Origin: Rostrohypoxylon terebratum
Lineage: Eukaryota > Ascomycota > Sordariomycetes > Xylariales > Hypoxylaceae
Assembly: GCA_022497145.1 (NCBI GenBank)
Contig: MU385872.1
Coordinates: 364,979 to 428,978 of the forward strand
DNA: 64,000 bases
Direction of reading: 5' to 3'
Positions 1-13,447 of this stretch are shown here, in pieces (position 1 is the stretch's first letter; each line of letters opens with the position of its first letter). A program made the position numbers and the translations under genes. The notes beneath the pieces were generated by a model. That model did no database searches, was not told where the DNA came from, and saw nothing but the letters and a program-made list of their open reading frames with translations.

Positions 1-3000
1 TTCTGGGTTTCTGGTATCCTACGTATCTCCGGGCTGGACGCGGGGGATGACGGCGTATGGGATATGGTTACGGAAAGAATATCTGGGAAAGAGTCTGCAT
101 GGGAGATCTGAACAAGGGTGGGGAATATACGAAGAATGAACTGCGAGCTAGTGGTTGCTACCGGATATACAACAAAAACATGGGGACTATCTGGTGGGAT
201 AATGGAAAGGATACCCTGGCGCGATGATTTTACGGTGTTTCCGAGACGGTTCAACAAACGAAGGATTAGCGACTTTCATTTATCAGGCTTGAAACTTGAC
301 GAAGACTACGTAAAAAAAAAAATCATGGGCGGCGTTGGGAAAGACGGGTTTATAAGGGTATCTGTGTTTATCTTCCCCGGCTTGGCAACTGCTTTCGCTA
401 GTTGTCCAAGTCCTTCTGGTGAGACTAACTTGTTGCTGTAACTCGCCTTCTCCTGTCTCGGTGTGGTTGAGGGACACTTCGGGTGGATTGTGTGTTTACG
501 AACCTCGCGAATCGACTGAGAGTATTTGGTGTGCGGCGAGACGAGAAGGAGCAGGATGTAGCTTAGGGCGCAAGGCTAGAGGACATTCGATCTTCTGTCA
601 GTGCTCGCGCGCTCCGAATTGCCTTCCCGTAGCTTTTTTTATCGAAAGATACAACATAGCTTCTTTTCTATTTTACTTCTCGACCATCGGAATGGAGTCC
701 TACGTCTTGCGAGACAGCGGATCAGTGCATGTCCAATCATCGAAGCAAGAAAGCCAACTATTTTTTTACGCATGACTCTACTAGCAGGTGACGGCCAATA
801 AAAGATAGATCCTAGGTAATTAGAACCGGGGAAAAAGAAGTTGGTCTAGTCTTAGGTAGGTACTCGCAAACCTGGCTACGAAGAGGGGGATTGCGCAATA
901 AGCATCCCTACAACGGGGGTTTATGTACCGGTTGAAGAAGACCTTGGCATAGATTAGATGCGTGATATAAATTTTTCCTTTTCTTTTTTTTTCCTCTTAT
1001 GCTTTTCGATTGATGGTTAGCAAGCGATTGCTTATCTTGATCATGTTGGGAGGTCGTTCAAATTGAACTGACAAAGCCTCACAGCCCCACAACGGGAGCT
1101 AGGTTGCACTAAAAGCATGACACCCACGATAGGGAGCATCGTAGGCGGGCAGAACACAAGGTCGCGGCAGCTTTCAGCCGGGGTTCAGGCGGTGCATTGG
1201 TACAAGGTTAGCTGAGCAAGGGTAGAGACATTCTGGAGTCTGGGCGGGCTAGGGTCCCAGCATCCGGCACGCGATTTGAGGTAGATCCTTGGTATCAATC
1301 GTTAAGCTAACAGTGGAACTTAATAGATGGAAACCCCACACTCGATGTACCTGCCCTGACTGCCTAGACCATGCGCTAGAAAGGCTAGAGCTAATAGAAC
1401 TTTTGACTTTAGACTCCAGTAGCTTATCCTAACGGTGATTCTACTTTTAGGCAGTATAATGGGTATATTGCATACCAAGGTATGTATCTGGGTACGCGAG
1501 ATACTACTAGTAGTAGGTAGGTTAGTAGGTACTAGGTACATAGGTAGGTAGGTACCTTGGGTAAGATATCGTAGTGTGTACTTAGTTACTAAATCGGGTA
1601 AGTGTCTGATTACGGTCTACGTCGTAATACGGAATTCTCATGTACATACCTGGTCAGGTACTTGAATTGAACATGGAAATGGAGACGCCCCAATGAAGCT
1701 GTTGTAACTTCCACGCAACAATGGGTCTTGAGCTTGAGGAACGTAAGGAGTCCGATAGCAATTCGCATTACGGCATCACACTTTCCTAGCTTAATTGTTA
1801 TTATATGATATGGGTTAGTTACCTGGCGCACTAGTTAGGTTCTCGGGTAGATGGATCTGCATGGCCTAAGTAGGTAGGTACAAACTCTGTATATCTACAC
1901 CTAGATATGTGTAGTAGCCCGAGATATGGATACTGTGGGCAATTAGAGTTAGCGGTCAATTGGCAGTAGCGGATGCATTACGATCGACTTAGGTTAGGTA
2001 AGTACAGTACCTACCACCTACCACCACACAATGCATGTAGCTCGGAATCCTGAGACAGTTGAGAAAGTTTCCTCTTTTCTTTTCTTTTCTTTTCCATATT
2101 TGCTTTGTCTTTTCACATCCGTTCTTCATCATTGAAAAAATCCCGGTCATTAAACAACGTCTGCTAGTGAGAGTCGTGGCGTTCCTCTTCCGACCCCTAA
2201 TATTGACAAAAAGTAACATGCGCACCTAAGCTCGAGCGGGTTATAAGTTTCCCGCAAGTTCCCCGTCGCATCGAATCACAATGCAAGTGCACGAATCTAG
2301 TCAAGGCTACTGTTCACCGGTCAAATTCGGGTTCTCCAACAAGCTTAACATCCTTACGTGCCAGTTGAGACAACGACATCGGTCAGCTCCTTGTGATTTT
2401 AGCCGTGTCGTTGAAGGTCCAACAGAATTCTTCTGCGCTTTCGTCGCTGTCAGATTTAAAGACACGCCAGGTATCAGCGGTACCTAGACAGTACGGCCGA
2501 GAAGAACGTTATGGGATAAGCAATAACATCTCATTATTGCCTTGCATACGAGGGTGTTTTACAATAACATGCAGGTGAGATGCCACCCGCGGGTCATCTC
2601 CATTCTTTCCCTACCTCTCACCTCCTAGTCAGATATAACTACGGTACAAAAAAGGCCTGTATTCGTGCTAATTGGTCCGCGGTCCAATTAAGCTTTTGTG
2701 GATCGTCTTCTTCTACAGATCGGAGTCAGGGCCGTCGAAGGAGGAGGGGGATAAGTCTGAACCATTGCGTCTCGCATTGATTCGCAAGCCCAATTGGCAA
2801 AGATGCTCGGTTACTTATTGGAAGCCGGCCTTTCCTGCAACTCATAGTCGCAATATCGCGATACTAATGATGAAAAACTTTGAGCAAGACCCGCCGTTAC
2901 GGATCCGGAACGTACCAATGCATGAGTGACAGACCCGCTATACATGACGGGATGGCCTCTATGACCTTGGCGCACGTTGTCAACCGGCCGTTGGTCGATA

Positions 3001-4684
3001 CTGGTCAAGTTGGGGGCCGCGTATCCGTCTTCTCTTCCACCCTCGACGAAGGAGTGGTCATCAGAGGTCTGGAAAGAGAAGCTAGACAACTAACTCGTCC
3101 AATCGCGCATCTATAACACCACCGTAATTCATGCTTCTCACATCCGACTTGTGAGGTTTGGCCTCGCTGGGCTGTGTGGCATCGACCCCCGAGTTCCCGC
3201 GGCGGAAACTGACCTCGAGTGGCGAAAATCAAAGCGACCTTTCCCGCAACGCGTGGACATTGAATGCTATCCTTCTGCATTTCCGGTCTTGGCATTCAAT
3301 GTGTATATTCTCACCGGAAAAGGCTTACTATATCTGACGCGCTGAGCGTGCCCAAATTCCCTCAAGCTAAATGTCCTCTTTCTACCAACTCACTCCTTAC
3401 ATGCCCCTTCATTTCCCCCTACTGCTTCTACTGGCTCCAGAAGGGCGGGGGTCCTTATTATTTGCTTCGCCGAGGCCCGGTAAGTGCCGAAATTCAATCT
3501 TACCCACCATAACATATAACCCCTCTCCTTCACAAGGTCCATTTCCTTACCGTGCCAAGTATCTGAGCTGCTGCTGGAAGACCTTTTAAATCCGCGACCC
3601 GGACAGCTGTACTTGTTGTACTTGCAAAGGGTACATGTCGGTCATGATATGACAAGACAAACATGATTGAGCAAACTGTTGATTGCGTCCTCATTGATCT
3701 GTTCTCGCAGGCAAACATGACAGCATCCCTTCCAACGTCGACCGTCAAGGTTGGACCTGGAAATCGGGCACGAGCAAGGGAGAGCCGGTCAAGCTGTTCT
3801 AAGAAATTGGGGGCTGTATCTCCGCGCGGTCCCGTGGCGGTAAGCGTTTGACTAGGCGGTAGCGTGCCGACGATAGGCTCGGATCGTGTTGCCATTCGCA
3901 AACAGCTTCTCTTCAGCAAGCCACGCGATGTTACCGTAGCAAGGCCGGGACTAGATCCATGGATGTATCAGAGGTACCTAGTCCTGCGGCGGGACTACGG
4001 GGCTCCGTTTCGCTTGCGATGTCACTTCGACCCATCCTAACCCTCCGACAAATTTACAGACTCACAGACTTACGCAACCAAGGATCACCCGTAAGCAGAC
4101 ATGATTTCCCCGAGTTACCCTCCACTCTATATTATGCGGTACGTACGGATGATGTGCCTGACGTGCATCGCCAGCCCTTCGTTACACTACTTCCGTTTCC
4201 TGCTCAGCCCTACGCAGTACTCGGTGGCACTTGCGTTGATTGAGAGTCCACGACTTGTCGCGGCTTGATCCCGTGTGGGAATGGCTGAGTCAGACAACGG
4301 TACTTGTAAAACATGACTTTAGCAGGTATAGGTTGTAGCACGGATGAAAAATGACTGGTCGCATCGATTGCTGGGCGCTCATCTTCCGATACCGTCTTGA
4401 ATTTGCACTGTGTTCACGTCTCGAGGAAAATATGACAGGTCACCCGTGGGCCTGAAGAGGGGCGTCACTGATGTGCGCCAGGTGCACACAGTGGCTGTTG
4501 TACAAAAATCCCACGCCGTACACGTACAGGACGGGAAGGTTATCTTTGTTGCGTCTCGCGTCGCCGCGTGCGACGTCTTCGTAGTGACACAAACTACTGC
4601 GCCGCGCTTCTTGGAACGCAGACGCTGTACGTTCGTCTGTTCTCATCGATGTGCGATGTATGGGAAGGATGATTTGGGAATGGG

Positions 4685-4717
4685 GGTCCAATGAGGTCCA
4701 ATGAGGTCCAATGAGGT
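4685..4717. repeat. 10-bp tandem repeat, 3 copies
   Basis: The unit GGTCCAATGA is repeated three times head to tail without mismatch and is followed by GGT of a fourth copy. It lies in non-coding DNA. Confidence 0.85.
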
Positions 4718-5249
4718 AATGCTCTGGAGTACCATCGAACAGCGCAATGTCGCTTAAGCGAAGCAGGGAATTCCCCTCAGGTAACAAGCGAAAATGCCGA
4801 TCCATGTGCAACTTATTGCCGTCCATGCACCAACTTTTCAATACAGTTAGTTAGAAGGATCCGCCACAAGTGTGGTCAGCTCACTTGACTATGTTATCTA
4901 CCAGGTATATTGGGTATGCTAAGGGTACCTATGCTAAGGGTACCCTAAATACATACCTCCAGCTCCATATCTACCTACGTAGTATGTAGGACCTAACCTA
5001 GGTATTGTACTAGTTGCTTAGCTGCTTAGCCTAGTAGCTGCTGATGTTAGGTACGTGGGTATGTATGCCACTTATCGAGCCCTCTGGTCCCCCTCGATTG
5101 CGACGCCGCCTTAAGATTACCTAGGCAGGTACTCTACCCAGTAGTGGAGTGATTACCCTATCAGAGCTTTCAGAGGGAAACAACTTGAAGGCTTACGTGG
5201 TACAAAGACTTCTAAGGTTATCTTTATCTACTACTAGTACCTAGGTAGG

Positions 5250-5273
5250 GAGTCAGGGAGTCAGGGAGTCAGC
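5250..5273. repeat. Short tandem repeat GGGAGTCA
   Basis: An 8-bp unit of the GGGAGTCA type occurs about three times in a row in non-coding sequence. Confidence 0.7.
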
Positions 5274-5988
5274 CGGGCGGTGTAACCAAGCAGACGCCTG
5301 TGTAACTCTGAAATCTTTCCCCAGTTGCAAGTTCCCTTTCCGATTCCTTAGATAGGAATTGGCCGGTAAGATCAAGCCGAGTAAGCGCGAGGTGACACAA
5401 ACCAATTTGGGGTCTTTAAACTTTCACTTTTTTTTAGGGGGGCGGGGAGGAGAGGGGGGGTTCTCTGTGACCCGTGGCCCGTGGCCTGTGGCCTGTAGCA
5501 TGTGGCATGTGGTTCATAATCTACTACCTAGTACTAAGTAGTAAGTATGGTCGGTCCATAGTACATAGTAGTACATAGTCCGTGGGACTAAGAATGCTAT
5601 GAATAGTGCAAACTTGATGAATCTTACACGATACGCGATGAGATCGCGGTAGTACTAGGTAACAGACTGAGGCTCTATCGCATCCGAACCAGTATCAACA
5701 CGAAGGCATATTAGTTTTCAGTCTTTTTTATGATTCTTTGAATTTCAATTGGCCGTAAAAAGCTTTTATTGAGGTTGCATTCATCTCGGTCACAGATCCA
5801 AGACTCTTCAACGAAATTGCCTACCTAGGTCCTAGGTCCTAGGTACAAATCGCCACTCCGGGCAAGGCTGTCCTTATCGAAGATGTAATATCCGCATACA
5901 TGGGTGGGAAATTCTAACGGGCTCAGCTCGGCTTATTCACGATACTATTGATATTGGTCTCCGCCAATAGACCTTTGCAGATAATCCA

Positions 5989-6050
5989 TACCTACCTACC
6001 TACCTACCTACCTACCTACCTACATACATACATACATACATACTTACATA
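5989..6050. repeat. CCTA / CATA tetranucleotide microsatellite
   Basis: A run of CCTA tetranucleotides passes directly into a run of CATA tetranucleotides. It is a compound microsatellite in a gene-free region and is likely length-polymorphic. Confidence 0.9.
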
Positions 6051-6372
6051 CCTAGTTACATGGATAGGTACCTATATCCTCGACGTCTTAATGATGTGAT
6101 TGCCGGACCAAATTAACCTAAGAACCGGTTTCTACATATTCGGCTCAACTTGCTCGATGTCGTAGCGCGGGTTAGGAGATTAGCTCCCTCGTCCGTGGCG
6201 ATCAGGGGATCTAGGCGGGACGGGAGCTCGCGTTCGTGTCACGTCGAAGGAAGTACTGCTGCAGTAGGTATGTATGTATGTCTATATTGCTAATTAGGTC
6301 CGTTCATCCCGCGAGCCGTAGGCTATGGCCATTCTATCCTGCGTGTGCAATGTGTGTAGGTACGTATATTGT

Positions 6373-6452
6373 GTGTATGTATGTATGTGTGTATGTATGT
6401 ATGTGTGTATGTATGTATGTGTGTATGTATGTATGTGTGTATGTATGTATGT
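6373..6452. repeat. 16-bp higher-order tandem array, 5 perfect copies
   Basis: Five identical copies of the 16-mer GTGTATGTATGTATGT stand head to tail, followed by more GTAT repeats. The perfect 16-bp period inside a simple-sequence tract suggests recent expansion by slippage or unequal exchange. Confidence 0.9.
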
Positions 6453-9400
6453 ATGTAGGTACTATGTAGGTATGTAGGTATATATCATTGATGTATACCT
6501 ACCTATACACACCTCACATACATGAGTACCTGGTAGGGTTCTGGATACACACGCACCCAAGGACTCGGGGCAATCTAGCATCTGCATCTAGTGTAACGGC
6601 GTGTCACACAGACCGCCGGTTGTTCATTCCGAAAGAGACTGCTGGTGCTGATCCTGTGTCTGGGCATAGTTGCCTTGTCGCCTTATGATAAAAGGGGGAA
6701 GTGAGGAGGGAGAGGAGGGAGAGGAATATGAGTGATCGTGAGATTGGGTGTCGGGGATGCGTTGATACCGCGGAATGAGTATGCTTTGATGTGGAAGGAG
6801 CTTAGAAGGTTACGTCCGTTACGTGACTCTTGATTCGATCTTCTGGCCCCTTGGCACGGCACGTAGGGCTATGTTGGATAGGATTGGATCGTGTGCGTGC
6901 CGTGTTCGATGAATCGGGTATACAGCCCGTCACAGTTGCTATCATGGTAACTATTACCTAAGGCACATCTCGTGTTTCTATAACAACAATGCCGAACGGA
7001 CGGTGACACCATGCATCAGGAAATGCCTAATCTCTTAGTCAAACCGACGTGCTGAGAGATACTATGCCTATGAAGCCACCCCTAAGCCCTATAGGTGAAA
7101 CACGGTCAGTACCGGAGGCTGCGCTGGACCTTTGGCGAAGAGACACTGCCCAGCAACGGATAGGGATAGGGCTACGAGATGAACACACCACATGCCGAAT
7201 CGTGCTACCGAAGCAAGTCCCAGCCCTACGATGTAACTCGAGAGATACATATCCAGTACCTAATCCAGCGCGGCAGGTAAACTGAGACAAGCCGACGACG
7301 AAAAAGATCTCAACGGCCGCCGTAGACTGGCGCAATTACGAAGTAAAGCAAAACGGTGGCGGACTAGCCCTATTACCACAGCCTCTCCTAGGTACCGCAC
7401 TACCGCACGGGAATCCTCATCGCCGACCGGCGGTCGCCGATTGATAAAAAAAAGGGGGCAAGGCGGAAGTTTCCATAGATAGGTACCTACTAGCCTAGGT
7501 AGGCCGGCTACAAGTTACATACCATAGGGAGGTAGATTAATTTATAGGAAGGTAAGGCAAAACCGAGGGGGGGGGGGGGGGAAGGGTGCGCTCGTCGTAT
7601 GTCCGGGGACTCGCTCACTCGCTGCTTGGGGGCGGATATAAACGTGGTCGGTAGGCTATGGCAAGCCACGCAACGCCGGGCTAAGGGGTGCCGTGGTATA
7701 ATGGATGTATGACGTACATATCTGGTTCATTTTATGCTTGTACCCACTTACTATACCTACTTACCTACCTCACGACTTACGTACCTATTTAGTCATGCTG
7801 GTCTAGGACGAAAGCCACAACGGCGGAGCCTCACGGTTATACGGCAGGAGGGTATAGGTACCTTAATACCTAGTTAGTTAGTTAGTTAGGTAGACATACT
7901 ACGTGGCGGGAGCAGGGAGGAGGGAAAAAGGGGGGAAGGGGGAAAAATGCCCTGGAGGCGTCGTTGCCAAGAGAACGAGGCCGGAGGTTGGCAAAACCTG
8001 ATTGTCGCGGGACATTGGCGTTTCAGGTGGCGCCTTCAGTCTGCCAGAGGCGCTCGGAGTCCGTGGACGTCCATCTTCCAGCTGAGTGTGCGTTCCCCGG
8101 GCCCTGAGGCCCCGGTCGCGGAGGTGCTACTATGGCACATAGATCGTAGAACGTTGGTCTGCGGAATTATGCTGGGAGGGGTCGAAGCCACATTCGCGGG
8201 TTTTGTATTAGGTAATAAGGGTTATGTAAGGTATAGCTGTTGATATGGTTGGCTTGAGAATTTATGAGGGAAAACTGGCTGAAGAGTTTGATATAGGTAA
8301 GTAATTATGACTTGGGAGCATCAGATAATTTTATAGAAGTTGATTCTTTATCTACCTAACTTACACCAGTAGACGGTACCAATTAAATTATGGTTGTAAT
8401 CGATTTCGAATGATACGTATCGAAATCCCCGTGGATGGGTGTCATCTCAAACCTGTCCCAATGGCAACTAGCAATGCTGTATGAACTTCATGGTCTAGTG
8501 TTTATCAGTAGTCATTGATTGATACCATATGATATTAAAAGTCTTATTGTTGGGTAGAAACCATCTCTCGAAGAGTGAAGGAGGAATATTCTTCGAGTAG
8601 GTAGGTTGGTAGATAGGTACAAAGTTAGAATTAAAATGAAGTGCCTATTGAGAAGAAAGGCAACTTCCCACTAGATACCTATCTAGACGGGGTTCGATCA
8701 ACTTGTTCAATGATTCTTGTCAATCATATTTCCCTGATTTATAGGATAGACGAGACATGTGTTCAATGTTTCTGACGGTTGTTGTTGAAATTGTACCTAA
8801 CCCCCTATGCCGCATCCGAATGTAGCCCCTGAATCCGTATGCTTGACTTGAGCAGATCTGAGAAAGGTCTTTTCCATTTCCAAGTTCACTGAATGAGTTG
8901 AATATTGGCTGAACTCTGATGTATGGAGCCTTTGTTTGCTGGTAGAAGAAGGCTCTGGTCCTGACCAAGTCAAAGAACTCTGTCAAGTCGAGTCCGGTGA
9001 TAAAACGATCGAGGACGGTCTCAACCACATCGGCGCGCCTGACGATGGTCATAAGAAACTTTGGCTCCCGTCTGCGCCCGCCTTGCCTAGATTACACGGC
9101 TTTTAAGAGAAACCATGACCATGGTCCCTGCCAACCCAAGGGCAGCTGGGATGATGGTGAGGGCATCCATCAAGCCGCGCTTAGTCGCGATAGCTTCACA
9201 GCCGCACGCAGAGGGACATGCTACCGAGCCGCAAGTTGGAAAACACCATTACCTGCCCCTCCATCTCATGCGTTTTCTTTCCTTTCCTTTCCTATTCCTC
9301 CTCCAAATCACGTAGTTTCATTTCCTCTCCACCACCCAAAACGCTGCCACGCATCTTGAATTGCACATTCTTGACTGCTTGAGATCACCACTCACGCGTT

Positions 9401-9543
9401 AATACACTCCTTAGTTTTTACTCACACTCCTTTTGACTCATCTCTCAATTTTCTTGACCTCACGCTCGTTACCCGTTGCGTTTCCATTTAATCAATCATC
9501 CCACTTCTAGTACGCACCGCGCAACACGCACCCCCATCGCACG

Positions 9544-11466
9544 ATGTGTAATTGCATGTCGACTCTTTTCTGTTGCTTCAAGGGCCGAAGTGCTCAAGAA
9601 CCCAACCAAGGTGACACCCCCCTAGACACCATGCCTGAGGGTGAGAACAAGGGCAACACGCCCCATCCCCACGCCGCTTCTACCGGCATCCACGAGAGCA
9701 CATTCCCTACTGGCATCTTCCTTTCTGAACAAGATGGTCGTGATTCCGGTGTCTCTAGACAGTCCACTATTGTAGGATCATCCAACGCCGCAGGAGAAGG
9801 TAACGATGCGTCCAACGAGGCCTCTGATGCATCCGCTACGCGAGGCTCCATTGGTGACAGCCAGCAGCCCGGTAGCGGTGATGACATAGAGAACGTTGAA
9901 ATCCAGATAGCTCGTCCCGTATCCATCCTGCGTGTCGGCTCAGCTCGACTAATCAACTCGAGGTCTTCCGGCACCATTCGCACGGTGACCTTTGATCTTC
10001 CAGATACACCCCAGTCGGGTGTCCAGCATTCTACCACAAAGCCGAACACCCAAAAGTCTCCTAGCCAGAGCTCTGTTGACGACCCTGTCGCCAACTATAT
10101 CAAGAAGAATGCTCAGATAATCCAGGAGGCCAAGCGTAAGTGGCACCAATCCGCAAACGACAATCTCCGCCAGGCTCAATCGCGAGCGCAACGCAATCAG
10201 GGGGATGGAGATTTGTACATGGTGCCTTGTCTTGACAAGGGCGAATTCGGTGCTCAAAATCTGGGAGTTCGCGGTATGGAAGCCCTCGCACACAGCCGTG
10301 GTCCGTCCGAGAAATACGCCCAGCAGATTCGCGACATGAGCGACCAAGGTGATTGCAGTGTAAGTAACTGACCCCCCTCTTATTCTACACTCCGATAGAG
10401 TACTCTGTTATACACGTCTGTCCTTGAGGATGGCGAAACGAAACGTCGGTGTCGTCTTACCGTAGCGCACTTGCTAATCATGACATGACAGACCCCTACC
10501 AACGTCGTGCGCCGTATGAGCAGCACGCGCCAGCTCCGAGGTGACGGCAACGTGAATCCTGCGACCGCCGGCCCCAGATACAGCGACATGGTCGGCCCCA
10601 TGGCCACGAGCGGCCGATTCCCCCGCGGCCCGTACGACATGCCGATTTCCGGCCCCCAGCGCCCCGGCATGACGCACCAGAGCGACGTGAACGCTCGTCG
10701 CGGCTTGGCCCGTCTTCAAGAGCTGCGACCGTCCAGACGCCTCCCTGCCGTTCAGGAGGCTGACCGTAACGTACCCGACGTAGAAGATGTGCCTGACTTG
10801 GTTGGCGGCCACTCTGACTCCGAGCAAGAGGACGCCGATGAGGAAGCTCCTGAGGCGGAGAAGTATGCTGGTTCGCGTATTCGCAGACAGATTATGGCTA
10901 TTATCGAGGAGGACGAAGATGACGAGGAAGAGGATGAGACGAAACAAGGCGAGGAGAAGAAGAAGGAGAAAGAGAAGAAACCCGAAAAGAAGCTTTCTGA
11001 GATGAACGACTACGAGCTGAAGGAGAAGGCGACCCGCGTCGTGGAGGACAAGTTCAAGGAGTTCCACCCCAAAATCTTCGGCCAGGTTCGCAAGTACGTG
11101 GAGGACAAACAACACGCGGAGATCATCACACAGACCATTATGGGCATGGACAATGATATCGTGGAGGCGTGCGCCGACAAAGACACTGCCGACGGCCAGG
11201 ACCTGGTAAAAGCCCAGGTCATGCAAATTCGCCGAGAGTCTAACATCGATTTGAAGTTCGGCGCTATGTCCTATGCCGACATGCAATACCACACCAACGC
11301 CGTCAAGGCGAAGAAGGTCGATGAGTTGGTGAAGAAGTGGAAGGAGGAGGTGCAGGCCGAGATCGAAGCTCCGTTGAAGGGAAAGGGTAAGGCTGCTGCG
11401 GCTGCCCCGACGCAGCGCCCTGCGACGCGTTCCGACTCCGAGGAGAGCGCCGACGGTTTCGCCTAA
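9544..11466 (+). CDS. Unknown acidic/coiled-coil protein with Cys-rich N-terminus
   Basis: Two exons, 9544-10359 and 10492-11466, join in phase 0 across a 132-bp intron (GTAAGT donor, ACAG acceptor, TGCTAATC-like branch site) to give 596 aa. The first 12 residues hold four cysteines (positions 2, 4, 10, 11), which would suit S-acylation and membrane tethering; this is inference. Residues 15-150 are low-complexity, rich in Ser, Gly, Asp and Asn. Around residues 390-450 a strongly acidic run (Glu/Asp) is followed by Lys/Glu repeats, probably a charged helix or coiled coil, and then a more ordered segment. I do not recognise a domain. The gene converges on FOL1, with 349 bp between stop codons. 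A long open frame on the opposite strand appears to be a codon-bias shadow. Confidence 0.8.
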
Positions 11467-11815
11467 GCTGGACGTCCTATCGCATTCTTGAACGTGTCCC
11501 ATGGATTTTCGAGTAATTCTGCTTTTATGTGCATTTTCGGAGTGGCATGATCTGGTTTGGTGGGTGGCGTTGGTGAGAGTGGCGTTGGTGATGGGGATGG
11601 GATGGTGGGGTGGGGGTCCACGAATGACAACGACAACTTCAAGGTTGGAAAGCACAAGTGAGAGAGTGGTGACTTCTTAAGATGCTTGAGATGCTTTTGC
11701 TGCCATGTACGATTTCAACAAGGATTCGGATGGTCAATAGGACTCGTTACATGAAAATGACCACTGGCACATGCAATTTTTAAAGGAATCGTGACTTAAC
11801 GAAATGCAAGATTTT

Positions 11816-13447
11816 TTAGTATCTCCAGATGGCATCGGCCATTTTAACTACCTGCCCCATCTCCACGACGTCGTGGACGCGCACTATATCCGCGCCGCCT
11901 TGTACTGCTGAAGCCACTGTAGCCGCCGTGCCAAAGACGCGGTCCATCGGTTTTGGTACGCCTGTGACTTTGCCGATGAAGCTCTTGCGGCTGGACCCTA
12001 CAAGCCAGGGCAGCCCCTCTAACCCAGGCCAGCTGCGTAACTCATCGAAATGTCGTAGAAGTTGTAAGTTTTGTTCGCCTACTTTAGCGAATCCGAGGCC
12101 AGGGTCGAGAATAATGCGCCACCTGCGGATACCCGCTGCCTCGGCTGCGGCAACCCGCTCCAGCAATTCTCGAGCGATAGTCGGGATGAGCCCCTCCGGA
12201 TATTTGTTCAACTTGCTCATCGTGCTAGGGTTTCCCCTCATATGCATCAGGCACACTGTTTTGCCCAGGCGCGCCATCGTGGGAAGCATGTCTGGATCCA
12301 ACAGCCCCGCCGACACATCGTTGATGATATCTGCGCCGGCCTTGACGGCTGCTTCGGCAACGGATGCCCGGTATGTGTCTACGCTGATAGCGGCGTTTCG
12401 TGTCTCGGGAAGGCTACGGATAAGCTCTATGGCGGGTAACACGCGGTCCATCTCCTCTTGCGCACTGACCTCGAGCGTACCCGGAGCAGTAGACTGCCCG
12501 CCTATATCGAAGATCGTAGCACCTCCTCTCACATAAGCCAATACTGTGTCTCTAAGCGAATCGGGAGTATGAATTCCCCCGTCCGAAAACGAGTCGGGCG
12601 TTATGTTTAGAATGGCCATTACCTGCGTCTTCCGCGTCGCCTTCAGGGTATTTAAAGGCTCTACCGAGCCACATATCGGCGTGAGAGTTGAGAGTGGCTC
12701 AGGGGTCGGGGGCAACTCGTTGAGATAGTCCTGGATGAGTTTCCACGGCTTGGAAGGATCTATCGACTTCTGCGCTATGAGTTCGGCGAGGGGGCGCAGA
12801 ACAAATTCACGTTCAGGGATGCCGATATGAGGTATTTTGAGTCTCTCATGGTCGACTTTTTCATTTTCATAAAGCAAAATGTCTAGGTCAATATTTCGAG
12901 GACCTTTATCTACGAGCTTACGCCGCCCCATAGACTTCTCTATGTCTTGCAATTGGTCTAGCAAGGGCAATGGCTCTAGATCGGTTTCGACCTAACGAAA
13001 GGTCACTCAGCTTGGGATCGATCGGGAGTGGGGATTCATTCTGAGACACACCTCGCAAGCTCCGTTTACGAATCTATCTTGATCTAGAACGTACATGGGT
13101 TCAGTCTCCCAGAGACTGCTCGTTCTTTTGACCCTGATACCTCTCGAATCCATCTCTTTACATGCCTGCTCGATCATGGCTACTCGATCACCGAGGTTAC
13201 TCCCCAGAGCGATATAAGCAGTCTGCTTACCACGTCGCCCCGCGCAACCGCATGCTTTGGGAGACGGACTCGACGAAAATTGATGACCCATATTATTTGA
13301 TTGGAGAATAACTTGATTATTATAATAAGAAAAAGGAGGATATAGCGAATTACCTACGGAAGTAATTGCATTGAAATGAGATGGCGGAACGCAAGCACGG
13401 CGAAGCGTGAAACTCCATAATCGAGATGCTGATGAGAAAACACTCAT
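11816..13447 (-). CDS. FOL1: Bifunctional HPPK-dihydropteroate synthase (folate synthesis)
   Basis: Exons 13447-13052 and 12991-11816 join in phase 0 across a 60-bp intron, giving 523 aa. Residues 76-215 are hydroxymethylpterin pyrophosphokinase, with GSNLGDR near residue 82 and GPRNIDLDIL at 162-171. Residues 255-523 are dihydropteroate synthase, with NITPDSFSDGG near 261, DIGGQSTAPG, an MHMRGNP-type motif, DPGLGF and the SSRKSFIG pABA/phosphate-binding motif near the end. It would convert hydroxymethyl-dihydropterin and p-aminobenzoate to dihydropteroate. Unlike the yeast trifunctional enzyme, there is no dihydroneopterin aldolase domain in front. The N-terminus (Arg, Ser, Leu, few acids) looks like a mitochondrial presequence, and Met53 just before the HPPK domain could start a shorter form. 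It is divergent from the nitronate monooxygenase gene, about 0.9-1 kb away. Confidence 0.95.

Larger units (their letters stand above)
1..9543. other. Long gene-free, microsatellite-rich region
   Basis: I see no convincing coding region in these 9.5 kb. Open frames are short, start mostly at non-ATG codons, do not join through splice signals and show no domain I recognise. The stretch holds many short repeats: CCTA/CATA tracts, a 16-bp GTGTATG-type array, a run of 15 G at 7567-7581, a triple 10-bp unit near 4685, and scattered TAGGTA/TACCTA words. It may be subterminal, intergenic or decayed transposon DNA; the sequence alone does not say which. Non-coding RNA genes cannot be excluded. Confidence 0.6.

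Noticed and set aside
7947..8243. 98-codon ATG-started frame in the left gene-free block
   Set aside because: Trp/Arg-rich composition with no domain, no splice partners and a purine-rich simple-sequence leader.
8720..9052. 110-codon minus-strand frame
   Set aside because: No recognisable motif and no joining exons; could be chance, and too weak to call.
10474..11655. 393-codon open frame on the minus strand opposite the unknown acidic protein
   Set aside because: It mirrors the plus-strand coding exon and intron; Leu/His/Arg-rich content is what antisense of Glu/Lys/Asp-rich codons gives.
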